Shown one piece after another: positions 33,483-42,610 of a DNA stretch of 45,508 bases (within the stretch, counting starts at the first letter, position 1; every line of letters begins with the position of its first letter). Made by a program: the position numbers and the translations under genes. The DNA is taken from NCBI GenBank assembly GCA_041583135.1, contig JBFHGJ010000045.1, positions 1 to 45,508 of the forward strand, in the 5' to 3' direction. Source of the stretch: JABSOG01 sp041583135 (GTDB taxonomy: Bacteria > Pseudomonadota > Gammaproteobacteria > Enterobacterales > Alteromonadaceae). The notes below the pieces were generated by a model. That model was given only the letters and a program-made list of their open reading frames with translations. It had not been told where the DNA came from and ran no database searches.

Positions 33483-34358
33483 ATTACAATCCTTAATTGC
33501 TATGGAATATTAAACGCCGACAGAATATCTACTTTATAGGTAAAGTAAAGTGTCGAATATGACTACATTAGTATCGAATTGTATCCCATCTAATAGGAAG
33601 GTTTTTAGCAATAGGGTTATTCCAGTTTTTTATATCAACTTCTAAATGCCAGTTTGTTGATTGGCGTAATCGAAATAAAACATATCGGCGCGCGTAGTGG
33701 CACTCTACAACAACTCGACAATCAAGATGTATCGATTTTCTGAGTGCAAGGATTCAACAACGTTCAACATCGCCATAGAAACAACGACTTTTGAGGCTAT
33801 TTTTAACCTCAAAACCTTACCAAACACACCACAATTGCGCCGGTTTGGCGATGATATAAACACAATATATTAATAGCAGGTTTTTAAGTCACGTCTTAGA
33901 ACGCATCCTGATTCGGTTACTAATTAGACAATGCTGCTTCCATATAGTCCATTTTACCTATAGCCAAACGATTGCTATGGCACTAGATTAATAACTGTGC
34001 CAAACAAAGTGGGTTATCGCTTTGTTGACGGCTGATAATAATCCCAAATTCACTGACAGATGTGCCGATTGCAGCTATAGTTTGTGACTACCCTTATTTA
34101 GGGTCTTTAAAAGAATAAAGTTGAAATACGAAAACAAAGAGATGTAGACAGAGATGGACATTCGCTGGAACGACAGAGCAAAACAACCGCAATTCCCCGA
34201 TCGCCTATATGATTGTGGTTCACGATTATTCAGTATCCTCACAGGCCGATTAGCCAGTTGGCTGTTAAATACAAGAGCTGGTTTATTAAACACTTAATTA
34301 GGTTTCATGCCATTTATGTCGTTGTAGGCATTAAGAGTAAGCACTCTAGGATATTGCG
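33483..34358. other. Intergenic region between accessory cluster and CRISPR-Cas locus
   Basis: About 880 bases. It contains the second 99-bp repeat (33783-33881), presumably the promoter of the leftward cluster and, near the right end, the cas promoter. A minus-strand frame at 34075-34293 and a plus-strand 47-codon frame at 34154-34297 are not supported by family features. Confidence 0.5.
33783..33881 (+). repeat. 99-bp direct repeat, copy B
   Basis: Second copy of the repeat at 29092-29190, same orientation and length, with the 44 identical bases at 33814-33857. It lies between the Cys-rich gene and the cas operon. Confidence 0.75.
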
Positions 34359-36821
34359 ATGGGTTTTATAGCACATGTAGTCGATAAGAATAACACGCAA
34401 AGTGTGGCCACTCATTTGCAGGAAGTTGCAGAATGGGCAAAGCAGTTTAGCAATAAGATAGGCTTGGGCAATGCCGGGGAGCTTATCGGATTGGTTCATG
34501 ACTTTGGTAAGTACAGTGAGTGCTTTCAGAAATATATTCAGCGAGAAACCGGGCTGATAAATCCTGACAGGGATGATGAACAAGACCTACCTAGCCAAAA
34601 AGGCAAAATAGATCATTCAACCGCTGGCGCTCAATTGATTTGGTCGTCAATGATTGAGTTTGCTGTTAAACAAACGTTGAATGATGAAGAGCGTAACTTA
34701 GCTATTACGACAGCACAGATTTTAGCCCTTTGTGTTGCTTCGCATCATGGCGGACTAATCGACTGTGCACCTTCAGATAAAGCCAAAGGATTTATGGCAA
34801 GAATTGAAAAATCAGACCAAGATACTCACCTATCAGAATGTAAACAACAGGCCGACTCTGAAATATTGGTAAGAGCCGATGAGTTGCTTCAAAGTGAACT
34901 CTTATCGAATATGATAGATGCGCTGAAATCTATTCAGTCAGTCACTCAAGCAGATATTGAATTAACGCAAGCAACAGCTGCTTTTTACACCGGTATGTTC
35001 ACAAAGTTTCTATTTAGCTGCTTGATAGATGCAGATAGGATCAGCAGTGCCGATTTTGAACTTCCTGAAAATAAAGCTCATCGCGATTTATCAACAAATT
35101 GGAGCACTGCTTGTGATCGGGTTGAGTCCTTTATCTCTGGACTCAAAGTGACTCATGATATTGATACTATTCGTGCTGATATTTCAAATACCTGTAAACA
35201 AAAAGCCTATGATGAACAGGGTATCAAAAGCCTGACCGTGCCTACCGGCGGTGGTAAAACTTATGCTAGCTTACGTTATGCAGTACACCATGCCAAACAT
35301 CATAAATTAGACAGAATTATCTACATCATTCCCTTTACCTCAATTATTGACCAAAATGCCAGAGCGATTAAAAAGGTACTTGAGCAAGAAGGTGATGAGC
35401 ATCCTTGGGTATTTGAACATCATTCCAACTTAGAGCCAGAACAACAAACTTGGCGCAGTAAGCTGGTTTGTGAAAATTGGGATGCGCCAATTGTATTAAC
35501 CACAATGGTGCAATTTCTTGAGACCATTTTTGGTAGCGGCACTCGAGGTATTCGAAGGTTGCATCAACTGGCGAACAGCGTACTTATCTTTGACGAAATT
35601 CAGTCGTTACCAATCAATTGTGTACACCTGTTCAATAACGCAGTCAATTTTTTAGCGGCTCATTGTGGTACGACGGCAGTGATGTGTACCGCGACACAAC
35701 CTTTGTTGAATAAACTTCGAAAGCCTGAATTAGGTCAATTGGCACTGAGTCCTGAAAATGAAATCATGCCAGATGTATCAAAGTTATTTGACGACCTAAA
35801 AAGAGTTGAAGTAGTAAACAAAATAACCAAAGACAATAGCGGTTGGTCAGTTGAGCAATTGACAGAATTTGCGCTGACTCAGCTAAATGAAGTTGGTAGT
35901 TGTCTAGTGGTGGTCAACACCAAAAAGTGGGCAGAGCGTTTGTATCAAGCTTGTGCTTACAATAGTGATACGAGCGGTATTTACCATCTTAGTACAGCCC
36001 AATGTTCTACCCACAGGAAAGAGATTTTAGATGAAATAAGACAGCGGCTAGATGATGATATTCCGACTTTATGCATCAGCACACAACTCATTGAAGCAGG
36101 AGTTGATGTCGATTTTGCATCGGCGATACGTTTTGTTGCTGGGCTAGATTCTATTGCGCAGTCAGCTGGGCGCTGTAATCGAAATGGCAAGCAAGATTTA
36201 GGTTATGTTTACTTGGTTGATCCAGATAAAGAAACCATTGATTCGCTAGAAGACATTAAAGTAGGTCAAAAGGTGATTCAAGACCAGATCCTAAGCGAGT
36301 TTCAGAGCAAGGACATTTTATTACCTCAAGCGATGACTCAATACTTCGAATATTACTTTCATCGACGTCATGACTGTATGGCCTACAGCTTGCCTAAATC
36401 GGTTACAGGTGGGGACGACAGTATCTTAAACCTGTTGAGTCTAAACAGTTACGCCACTTGCAACCTACCTATGCCCCAATCCTTTAAAACAGCGAGCAAA
36501 GCTTTCAAAGCCATTGATGCTCCAACTCGAAGTGTATTGGTGCCATACAAAGATGGGGCGGACAAGATCACAGAACTTTGTGCGCTTTCGAAAACCTTTG
36601 ATGCCAAGCGCTATAAAGCGCTTTTGGTCGAATTGCAAAAATACAGCGTTAATGTGTTCGATAACGTGTGGCGACAGCTGGTTGATGAACAAGCAGTAGT
36701 ACAAATAGAAGATGAATGGGGTAATGGCTCTGGTATCTATTACCTTAAACAAGAATATTACAGCGAAAGCTTAGGATTATGTACAGAGCCTGTATCAAGT
36801 ATGGGCTTTCAATATTGCTGA
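34359..36821 (+). CDS. cas3: CRISPR-associated helicase/nuclease Cas3 (type I-C)
   Basis: An 820-residue effector that unwinds and degrades target DNA after Cascade recruitment. The N-terminal HD nuclease shows H19, then VHDFGK with the His-Asp pair at 47-48, plus DHSTAGAQL and ASHHGG. The superfamily 2 helicase shows Walker A VPTGGGKT (near residue 294), LIFDEIQSLP (DExx box near 412), MCTATQP, and STQLIEAGVDVDF with QSAGRCNRNGK (motifs V and VI). The ATG at 34359 follows AGGA. It leads the cas operon, with a 25-bp gap before cas5c. All expected motifs are intact, so it should be active. Confidence 0.96.
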   Translation: MGFIAHVVDKNNTQSVATHLQEVAEWAKQFSNKIGLGNAGELIGLVHDFGKYSECFQKYIQRETGLINPDRDDEQDLPSQKGKIDHSTAGAQLIWSSMIEFAVKQTLNDEERNLAITTAQILALCVASHHGGLIDCAPSDKAKGFMARIEKSDQDTHLSECKQQADSEILVRADELLQSELLSNMIDALKSIQSVTQADIELTQATAAFYTGMFTKFLFSCLIDADRISSADFELPENKAHRDLSTNWSTACDRVESFISGLKVTHDIDTIRADISNTCKQKAYDEQGIKSLTVPTGGGKTYASLRYAVHHAKHHKLDRIIYIIPFTSIIDQNARAIKKVLEQEGDEHPWVFEHHSNLEPEQQTWRSKLVCENWDAPIVLTTMVQFLETIFGSGTRGIRRLHQLANSVLIFDEIQSLPINCVHLFNNAVNFLAAHCGTTAVMCTATQPLLNKLRKPELGQLALSPENEIMPDVSKLFDDLKRVEVVNKITKDNSGWSVEQLTEFALTQLNEVGSCLVVVNTKKWAERLYQACAYNSDTSGIYHLSTAQCSTHRKEILDEIRQRLDDDIPTLCISTQLIEAGVDVDFASAIRFVAGLDSIAQSAGRCNRNGKQDLGYVYLVDPDKETIDSLEDIKVGQKVIQDQILSEFQSKDILLPQAMTQYFEYYFHRRHDCMAYSLPKSVTGGDDSILNLLSLNSYATCNLPMPQSFKTASKAFKAIDAPTRSVLVPYKDGADKITELCALSKTFDAKRYKALLVELQKYSVNVFDNVWRQLVDEQAVVQIEDEWGNGSGIYYLKQEYYSESLGLCTEPVSSMGFQYC

Positions 36822-36846
36822 GGATAGAGGGAGGGATTATTAAACA

Positions 36847-37587
36847 ATGAAAAACTCACTCAGTTTTAAACTTACGGGCAGGTATGCACTATTTACCGAC
36901 CCGATAACAAGGGTCGGTGGAGAAAAGTGTTCATATCACCTGCCGACATATGAAGCGCTAAAGGGTGTGCTTAAGTCTATCTACTGGAAGCCGACGCTCA
37001 CTTGGCATGTGGACAAAGTGCGTGTGATGAATACCTTGCGAACACAAACCAAAGGAGTGAAGCCACTTAACTGGGGCGGTGGTAATAGTTTGGCCATTTA
37101 CACTTTTTTGCATCAGGTTGAATATCAGGTGCAAGCGCATTTTGAATGGAATGAGCAACGGCCAGAACTCGCCAATGATAGAGTGGATGGTAAACACTTT
37201 GCCATTGCCAAAAGAATGTTAGAGCGAGGTGGTAGGCAAGATATCTTCTTAGGCACTCGCGATTGCCAAGGCTATGTTGAGCCTTGTGAGTTTGGTGAAG
37301 GTGCTGGCGCTTTCGATGATGTCGATGAGTTGGGCTTTGGCTTGATGTTTCATGGTTTTGATTACCCTGATGAAACGGGCAAAACCGACTTAGAAGGTAA
37401 GCCCGATGAAAAGGGCAAGCACCGCTTACATAGTCGTTTTTGGTATCCAAAGCTGGTCAAAGGCGTTGTTGAGTTTCCGCGTCCTGAGCAGTGTGATATC
37501 AAAAAGTACATCCGGGATATGGCACCAAAACAGTTCGAAGCAGGTGTGAACCTGCAAAGTGTGCTTGAACTGGAGGCTGAGCTATGA
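36847..37587 (+). CDS. cas5c: Cas5c (Cas5d), crRNA-processing Cascade subunit
   Basis: A 246-residue RAMP-family protein. In type I-C systems, which lack Cas6, Cas5c cuts the pre-crRNA and caps the crRNA 5' end. Recognised by the N-terminal RAMP strand with the GRYALFTDP segment, YEALKGVLKSIYWKPTLTW, and the C-terminal DIFLGTRDCQGYVEPCEFGE region. It overlaps cas8c by 4 bp. Gene order identifies the subtype. Confidence 0.93.
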   Translation: MKNSLSFKLTGRYALFTDPITRVGGEKCSYHLPTYEALKGVLKSIYWKPTLTWHVDKVRVMNTLRTQTKGVKPLNWGGGNSLAIYTFLHQVEYQVQAHFEWNEQRPELANDRVDGKHFAIAKRMLERGGRQDIFLGTRDCQGYVEPCEFGEGAGAFDDVDELGFGLMFHGFDYPDETGKTDLEGKPDEKGKHRLHSRFWYPKLVKGVVEFPRPEQCDIKKYIRDMAPKQFEAGVNLQSVLELEAEL

Positions 37588-39542
37588 GCTGGATGGCAAA
37601 ACTTTATGAAACTTATGAGCATGCCAAGGCAAATCCACAGCAAGACGGCGCAAAGCTTATGCCGATTTGCCACACTGTTCAAACGGCTCATATTAATATA
37701 GTGATTGATGGTGAAGGGCAATTTATTAACGCCAGAGTGCTGCCCGCCAAAACACAGATCATGTTGCCTGCAACTGAAAAGTCGGCTGGTAGAAGCAGCG
37801 GTGAAGCACCCCATCCACTACAAGACAAAATACAGTATGTCGCTGGTGATTACGCTAAATTTGGTGGCACTAAAAAAGCCTACTTTGAAGGCTATAAAGC
37901 ACTTCTAGAGCAATGGAGTGTGTCGCAGTTTGGCCATCGCGTTCTTAGTGCTGTACTAAAGTACGTATCTAAAGCTTCGGTTGTATCTGATCTAATTCGA
38001 GTCGGCGTAATGCATAGTGAAAATGATGTATTGCTGACCAAATGGGAAAAGGAAGGCGAGGCACCTGAACTATTCAAAGTTCTACCAAAAGAAGCGGGTT
38101 CACTTGAACAAGGTTCAGCCTTGGTATGTTGGACCGTCGTTATTCCTGGCGTAAATCAAGCAGATACTTGGGAAGATGAAGCACTACAGCAAGCTTGGGT
38201 TGATTTTGATTCATCGACAGGCGGACAAACAGGGCTTTGTCTTATTAAAGGCAGTAACGACATATTGGCAGTGAGTCACCCTGCCAAAATCCGTCACAGT
38301 GGTGATAAAGCCAAGTTTGTTTCGTCAAACGACAGTTCAGGCTTCACTTACCGAGGGCGCTTCTTAAAAGATGAACAAGCGAATTCTATCAGCTTCGATG
38401 TAACCCAAAAAGCACACAATGCCCTGCGTTGGCTTTTGGATAGACAAGGTTTTCGAGTCGGTGATCAAGCTTATGTTACATGGGCTGTTAGCGGTAAAGA
38501 AGTGCCAGCACCACAAAGAGATCTACTTGAATTACTTCAATCCGGTAACTATGTCTCGCCAGCAGAAGATCACAGCAAAGACTTAGGGCAAAAGTTTGGC
38601 AACAAACTAAAAGCTTATCTTTACGGGTATATCGGCGAAAACAGGTTAGAAGCTGATGAATCGATTGTGATCATGGGCATGGACTCTGCAACTCCCGGTC
38701 GTATGAGCGTCATCTATTATCGAGAATTTAGAGCGAAGGATTTCATAGGCACGCTTGAAAAATGGCATTGGGATCTCGCTTGGCCACAGCGTCATAAAAT
38801 TAAAACCGAAACCAATGGCAAGGTGTCTGAACGAACCATTTGGGCTATTAGCGCGCCTTCTCCATACAGACTGTGGACCGCAATCTACGGTGATGTCATT
38901 AAGAGCAACGAATCCTTAAAAAAACACACCATTGAAAGGCTGATGCCATGCATTGTTGAGGGAAGACAGATCCCTTGGGATATCGTGCAAAATGCCATTC
39001 GACGGGCAACCAATCGAGTGAGTTATAAGTCTGATGAGACTTGGCTCTGGGAGCAAAACCTGGGCATAGCTTGTGCCTTATATAAGGGTTTTTGCAAAAG
39101 AACAAAAGATGAATCTAAATACAAGGAATACGACATGGCACTTGATACTGAGACTACTGCCAAAGATTACCTTTATGGCAGGCTGTTGGCCGTTGCCGAA
39201 AATATCGAGTCATTTGCACTTAACTTAGCCGATGAAAATCGAACAACAACTGCCGAACGTTTGATGCAGCGTTTTGCCGCACGACCTTTCTCGACTTGGC
39301 TAACCATTGAGTTACAAATCAAGCCATATGTTCAGCGCCTACAGGCCAAGGCGCCTAAGTTTGCCAATAAGCGCTTAGCACTGCTGGATGAAATACATAA
39401 CCAGTTTGAAGATGGCGACTACACCAGTGATAAAGCACTGAGTGGAGAGTTTTTACTAGGTTATCACTGTCAGCGAACATTTCTTAAGTCTAAAAAGACA
39501 ACCGCCGACGGTGAAGAAGACCAAACCAACGAACAAGATTAA
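37584..39542 (+). CDS. cas8c: Cas8c (Csd1), Cascade large subunit
   Basis: A 652-residue subunit of the type I-C Cascade, thought to recognise the PAM and help recruit Cas3. Family-like features are the N-terminal SWMAKLYETYEHAKAN, the segment QKAHNALRWLLDRQGFRVGD, VIMGMDSATPGRMSVIYYRE, HWDLAWPQRHK, and a helical C-terminus. The last 135 residues are probably also made separately as Cas11c from an internal start at 39135. Overlaps cas5c by 4 bp; cas7c follows after 19 bp. Confidence 0.94.
   Translation: MSWMAKLYETYEHAKANPQQDGAKLMPICHTVQTAHINIVIDGEGQFINARVLPAKTQIMLPATEKSAGRSSGEAPHPLQDKIQYVAGDYAKFGGTKKAYFEGYKALLEQWSVSQFGHRVLSAVLKYVSKASVVSDLIRVGVMHSENDVLLTKWEKEGEAPELFKVLPKEAGSLEQGSALVCWTVVIPGVNQADTWEDEALQQAWVDFDSSTGGQTGLCLIKGSNDILAVSHPAKIRHSGDKAKFVSSNDSSGFTYRGRFLKDEQANSISFDVTQKAHNALRWLLDRQGFRVGDQAYVTWAVSGKEVPAPQRDLLELLQSGNYVSPAEDHSKDLGQKFGNKLKAYLYGYIGENRLEADESIVIMGMDSATPGRMSVIYYREFRAKDFIGTLEKWHWDLAWPQRHKIKTETNGKVSERTIWAISAPSPYRLWTAIYGDVIKSNESLKKHTIERLMPCIVEGRQIPWDIVQNAIRRATNRVSYKSDETWLWEQNLGIACALYKGFCKRTKDESKYKEYDMALDTETTAKDYLYGRLLAVAENIESFALNLADENRTTTAERLMQRFAARPFSTWLTIELQIKPYVQRLQAKAPKFANKRLALLDEIHNQFEDGDYTSDKALSGEFLLGYHCQRTFLKSKKTTADGEEDQTNEQD
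39135..39542 (+). CDS. cas11c: Cas11c small subunit, internal translation product of cas8c
   Basis: In frame within cas8c, an AAGGAA ribosome site (39123-39128) lies 6 bases before ATG 39135, giving a 135-residue product beginning MALDTETTAKDYLYGRLLAV. Type I-C systems are known to make Cas11c from just such an internal start in the 3' part of cas8c; it fills the small-subunit positions of Cascade. The ribosome site and the YLYGRLLAVAE helix match that arrangement. The call is inferred from sequence and family knowledge. Confidence 0.75.
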   Translation: MALDTETTAKDYLYGRLLAVAENIESFALNLADENRTTTAERLMQRFAARPFSTWLTIELQIKPYVQRLQAKAPKFANKRLALLDEIHNQFEDGDYTSDKALSGEFLLGYHCQRTFLKSKKTTADGEEDQTNEQD

Positions 39543-39561
39543 TGATTGAAAGGAAAAGACA

Positions 39562-40431
39562 ATGAGCTTACAAAACAAAATTGATTTCGCGATTATTTTC
39601 TCGGTCAAAAATGCCAACCCAAACGGCGACCCTCTCAATGGCAACCGTCCGCGTTTGGACTATGACGGACACGGCGAGATCAGCGACGTATGCTTGAAGC
39701 GTAAGATCCGTGACAGATTGCAAGATGCTGGACAGGCCATTTTCGTTCAGTCTGATGAGAAAAAAACAGACGGTATGCCTAGTTTGCGCGAACGTGCCAT
39801 CTCCAAAGATGTTGGCTTAGGCCCTGATGTGTTCAATGCCAAAAAGACCTCGCCAGACGACGCTGCCAAATTAGCTTGTGAAAAGTGGTTTGATGTTCGT
39901 GCTTTTGGTCAGCTTTTTGCGTTTAAAGGTGAAGGCAAAGATGGTGTGTCTATTCCAATCAGAGGTCCGGTTAGCATTCAATCAGCATTTAGTGTCGAAC
40001 CAGTTACCGTCACCAGCACACAGATCACCAAAAGTGTCAGCGGCGAAGGAGATGGTAAAAAGAAAAGTTCAGATACCATGGGGATGAAACATCGTGTTGA
40101 TAACGCGGTATACGTTACATATGGTGCTATGTCTCCACAGCTTTCTGAAAAAACAGGTTTTAGCAATGAAGATGCTGACGCCATTAAAGAACTTTTACCC
40201 AAGCTGTTTGAAGGCGATTCTTCAACCGCCCGGCCTGAAGGTTCAATGGCTGTGTTAGGTGTTGTCTGGTGGCAGCATGATTGTAAATCTGGTCAATATT
40301 CATCAGCAAAAGTGCACAAAACGTTGCGACAGTATATTGAAGCGGGCAAAACACTTGACCCCTCTGCAATTAATGATGAATTATCTGGTGCGTTAGACGG
40401 ATTAAAACCAGAGGTCATAGCAGGCTTCTAA
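39562..40431 (+). CDS. cas7c: Cas7c (Csd2), Cascade backbone subunit
   Basis: A 289-residue RAMP protein that polymerises along the crRNA. Landmarks: IDFAIIFSVKNANPNGDPLN near the start, followed by RPRLDYDGHGEISDVCLKRKIRD, then FDVRAFGQLFAF, IPIRGPVSIQSAFS and GMKHRVDNAVYVTYGAMSPQ. All are characteristic of the Csd2/Csh2 family. The start ATG at 39562 follows GAAAGGAAAAG. Confidence 0.95.
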   Translation: MSLQNKIDFAIIFSVKNANPNGDPLNGNRPRLDYDGHGEISDVCLKRKIRDRLQDAGQAIFVQSDEKKTDGMPSLRERAISKDVGLGPDVFNAKKTSPDDAAKLACEKWFDVRAFGQLFAFKGEGKDGVSIPIRGPVSIQSAFSVEPVTVTSTQITKSVSGEGDGKKKSSDTMGMKHRVDNAVYVTYGAMSPQLSEKTGFSNEDADAIKELLPKLFEGDSSTARPEGSMAVLGVVWWQHDCKSGQYSSAKVHKTLRQYIEAGKTLDPSAINDELSGALDGLKPEVIAGF

Positions 40432-40434
40432 AGC

Positions 40435-41052
40435 ATGACCCAAAAACTCATCCCATTATCAGCCCTACAGCACTTTGCCTTTTGTCCAAGGCAATGTGCG
40501 CTGATCCACAATGAGCAAGTGTGGGCGGAGAATTTTTTAACCGCCCATGGTCAGTTGTTGCATCAAAAGGTTGATAGTGGGGTGGGTGAAAACCGCAAAG
40601 GTATTCGCTTTGAGCGCGCGGTGCAGGTAAGTGCGCCTACGCTGGGGCTGGTTGGCAAGTTAGACCTTGTTGAAGTGGATACAAACAATGAAACCTTGGT
40701 GCCGGTGGAATATAAGCGCGGTAAGCCCAAAATGGACGATGTAGACAAAATTCAGCTTTGTGCACAGGCACTGTGCTTAGAGGAAATGACCGGCAAGCAT
40801 ATCAATATTGGTGCTCTTTGGTATTGGCAAACCCGCAAACGGCTTGAGGTGAATATTGATGCCGCCTTACGTTCTCAAACACAAGCCGTTATTACTAAAG
40901 TGGCCGACCTTTTTGCGTCAAACCAAACCCCAAAAGCCCATTTTGACAAGCGCTGTAAGGCTTGCTCATTGTTTGACTTATGCAACCCCAAGCTCACCGC
41001 TCAAGACAGATCTTCGGATTACTGCAAAGGGTTGTACATAACGGATATGTGA
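40435..41052 (+). CDS. cas4: Cas4 nuclease, spacer-adaptation factor
   Basis: A 205-residue RecB-family nuclease with an Fe-S cluster. N-terminal Cys are in FAFCPRQCAL (C17, C21) and the C-terminal cluster is CKACSLFDLC. The nuclease core shows GKLDLVEVD and PVEYKRGKP (the E-x-K motif). Cas4 trims prespacers and selects PAM-proximal ends with Cas1-Cas2. Its stop overlaps the cas1 start (TGATG, 41050-41054). Confidence 0.95.
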   Translation: MTQKLIPLSALQHFAFCPRQCALIHNEQVWAENFLTAHGQLLHQKVDSGVGENRKGIRFERAVQVSAPTLGLVGKLDLVEVDTNNETLVPVEYKRGKPKMDDVDKIQLCAQALCLEEMTGKHINIGALWYWQTRKRLEVNIDAALRSQTQAVITKVADLFASNQTPKAHFDKRCKACSLFDLCNPKLTAQDRSSDYCKGLYITDM

Positions 41053-42068
41053 TGAAAAAACTGCAAAATTGCCTCTATATTACTCGCGATGGTGCGTATT
41101 TGCATAAAGCGCGAGAGACCCTAGTGGTAGAGCATGACAAGCAAAAGTTGCTGCAACTGCCTATTCATTCTGTGGGTCATATTTTCTGCTTTGGAAATAT
41201 TATGATCTCACCTCAACTGATGGGGTTTTGTGGTGAACGAGGCGTTGGCTTGGCGTTCTTTAATCCCTATGGTAAATATCTAGCACGCATTGAAGGTAAG
41301 CAATCTGGCAATGTGCTGCTGCGCAGACAGCAATATGCCCTTGTTGACGAGCAATCGGCACGTATTGCCAAAAACATTGTTGCCGCCAAATTGCAGTCAA
41401 CTAAATCGGTGTTACAGCGATTTTTACGCAACCATGGCAAAATTGAAGCCCTCAACAAGCAAGTTAGTGGCATCAATCACATCATTGATACGCTCTGTTT
41501 GCAGCAAGACATCGACAAAATTCGTGGCTTAGAAGGTGACGGCGCGAGGCGCTATTTTAGTGTGTTTGATCATTTGATCACCAAAGCCGATAGTGGCTTT
41601 AGTTTTAACGGCCGTTCACGCAGGCCACCTAAAGATGCAGTTAATGCCATGCTTTCTTTTTTGTATAGCATATATGGTCAAGATTGCAGTGCCGCGTTGC
41701 AGGGGGTGGGGTTAGATCCTCAGGTTGGCTTTTTGCATCGTGAGCGTCCCGGCCGAGATTCGCTTGCTCAGGACTTGTTAGAAGAATTTCGCGCCTACGT
41801 GATAGACCGCTTAGTTTTAACGCTCATTAATCGTGGCCAAGTCAAACCCTCTGGCTTTGAGGTAGAGGTGAGTGGTGCGGTGAAAATGAACGACGAAACC
41901 CGCAAAGTGCTGCTGGCAGCACTACAAGACAAAAAGCAAGAAAAAATACAGCATCCATTTTTAAAAGAAGACATTGAAATTGGTTTGTTGCCCCATGTTC
42001 AGGCAATGTTGCTAGCGAGGCATATTCGTGGCGATCTCAGCCATTATCCACCATTTATGATGAAGTAG
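41052..42068 (+). CDS. cas1: Cas1 integrase
   Basis: A 338-residue metal-dependent integrase that inserts new spacers at the leader end with Cas2. Recognised by NCLYITRDGAYLHKARETLV, the beta-strand N-domain, and the helical catalytic domain with VNAMLSFLYSIYGQDCSAAL, GLDPQVGFLHRERPGRDSLA and QDLLEEFRAYVIDRL (Glu, His and acidic metal ligands). The ATG at 41052 is chosen because it overlaps the cas4 stop and gives the family N-terminus; the longer frame from 40980 lies inside cas4. Confidence 0.96.
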   Translation: MKKLQNCLYITRDGAYLHKARETLVVEHDKQKLLQLPIHSVGHIFCFGNIMISPQLMGFCGERGVGLAFFNPYGKYLARIEGKQSGNVLLRRQQYALVDEQSARIAKNIVAAKLQSTKSVLQRFLRNHGKIEALNKQVSGINHIIDTLCLQQDIDKIRGLEGDGARRYFSVFDHLITKADSGFSFNGRSRRPPKDAVNAMLSFLYSIYGQDCSAALQGVGLDPQVGFLHRERPGRDSLAQDLLEEFRAYVIDRLVLTLINRGQVKPSGFEVEVSGAVKMNDETRKVLLAALQDKKQEKIQHPFLKEDIEIGLLPHVQAMLLARHIRGDLSHYPPFMMK

Positions 42069-42078
42069 GTATACAGCC

Positions 42079-42372
42079 ATGATGATATTGGTGACATACG
42101 ATGTATCTTTTGACGACCCAGACGGGCAAAAACGACTAAGGCGGCTGTCTAAAGTCTGTTTAGATCACGGGGTTAGAGTGCAATACTCGGTGTTTGAATG
42201 TGAGGTTGACCCGGTGCAATGGCTACACTTTAAAACCAAGTTGTTGTCGATTTATGACGAAACAGTTGATAGCCTCAGATTTTACAAGTTGGGCAAAAAC
42301 TGGCGTCATCGGGTGGAACATCACGGCGCTAAAGAAGCGGTGGATATATTTAAAGATAACCTGATCTTATAA
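42079..42372 (+). CDS. cas2: Cas2 adaptation protein
   Basis: A 97-residue ferredoxin-fold protein forming the Cas1-Cas2 integration complex. Starts MMILVTYDVSFDDPDGQKRL with the conserved Asp after the first strand, followed by RVQYSVFECEVDPVQWLHFK and a closing DSLRFYKLGKNW. ATG at 42079 (a second ATG follows at once). It is the last cas gene, and the array leader begins right after it. Confidence 0.96.
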   Translation: MMILVTYDVSFDDPDGQKRLRRLSKVCLDHGVRVQYSVFECEVDPVQWLHFKTKLLSIYDETVDSLRFYKLGKNWRHRVEHHGAKEAVDIFKDNLIL

Positions 42373-42610
42373 CGGTAATTGTTAGTCGTTTTAATTGTCG
42401 CTCTTTTACAAATTGAGCAAAAAACAACCCACTCAGCGCTAACCCCTAGTTCACATAAAAACCCCGGGAGGTTAGCGCTTGCCTAACTTATTGAAATTAA
42501 AGAAAGAATAAAACCAACCATCAAGTCTCAAGGCAAATTCCGTATTTTTGCCAGAGGTTAGCGGAAACCTTGGTTTTAGACTAGTATTGGTAAGGCCTCC
42601 AGCGGGGGCA
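42373..42610 (+). promoter_or_regulatory. CRISPR leader
   Basis: 238 bases between cas2 and the first repeat, AT-rich in the middle. AGCGCTAACC (42435-42444) is inverted as GGTTAGCGCT (42470-42479), and GAGGTTAGCG occurs twice (42468-42477 and 42554-42563). It should carry the array promoter and the signals for leader-end spacer insertion. The adjacent repeats are intact, which agrees with this being the growing end. Confidence 0.75.

Noticed and set aside
34075..34293. 72-codon minus-strand frame before cas3
   Set aside because: No ribosome site or family resemblance; a plus-strand small frame overlaps it and is itself weak.
40980..41051. Upstream start for cas1 inside cas4
   Set aside because: It overlaps the Fe-S Cys region of cas4 in another frame; ATG 41052 gives the normal Cas1 start.
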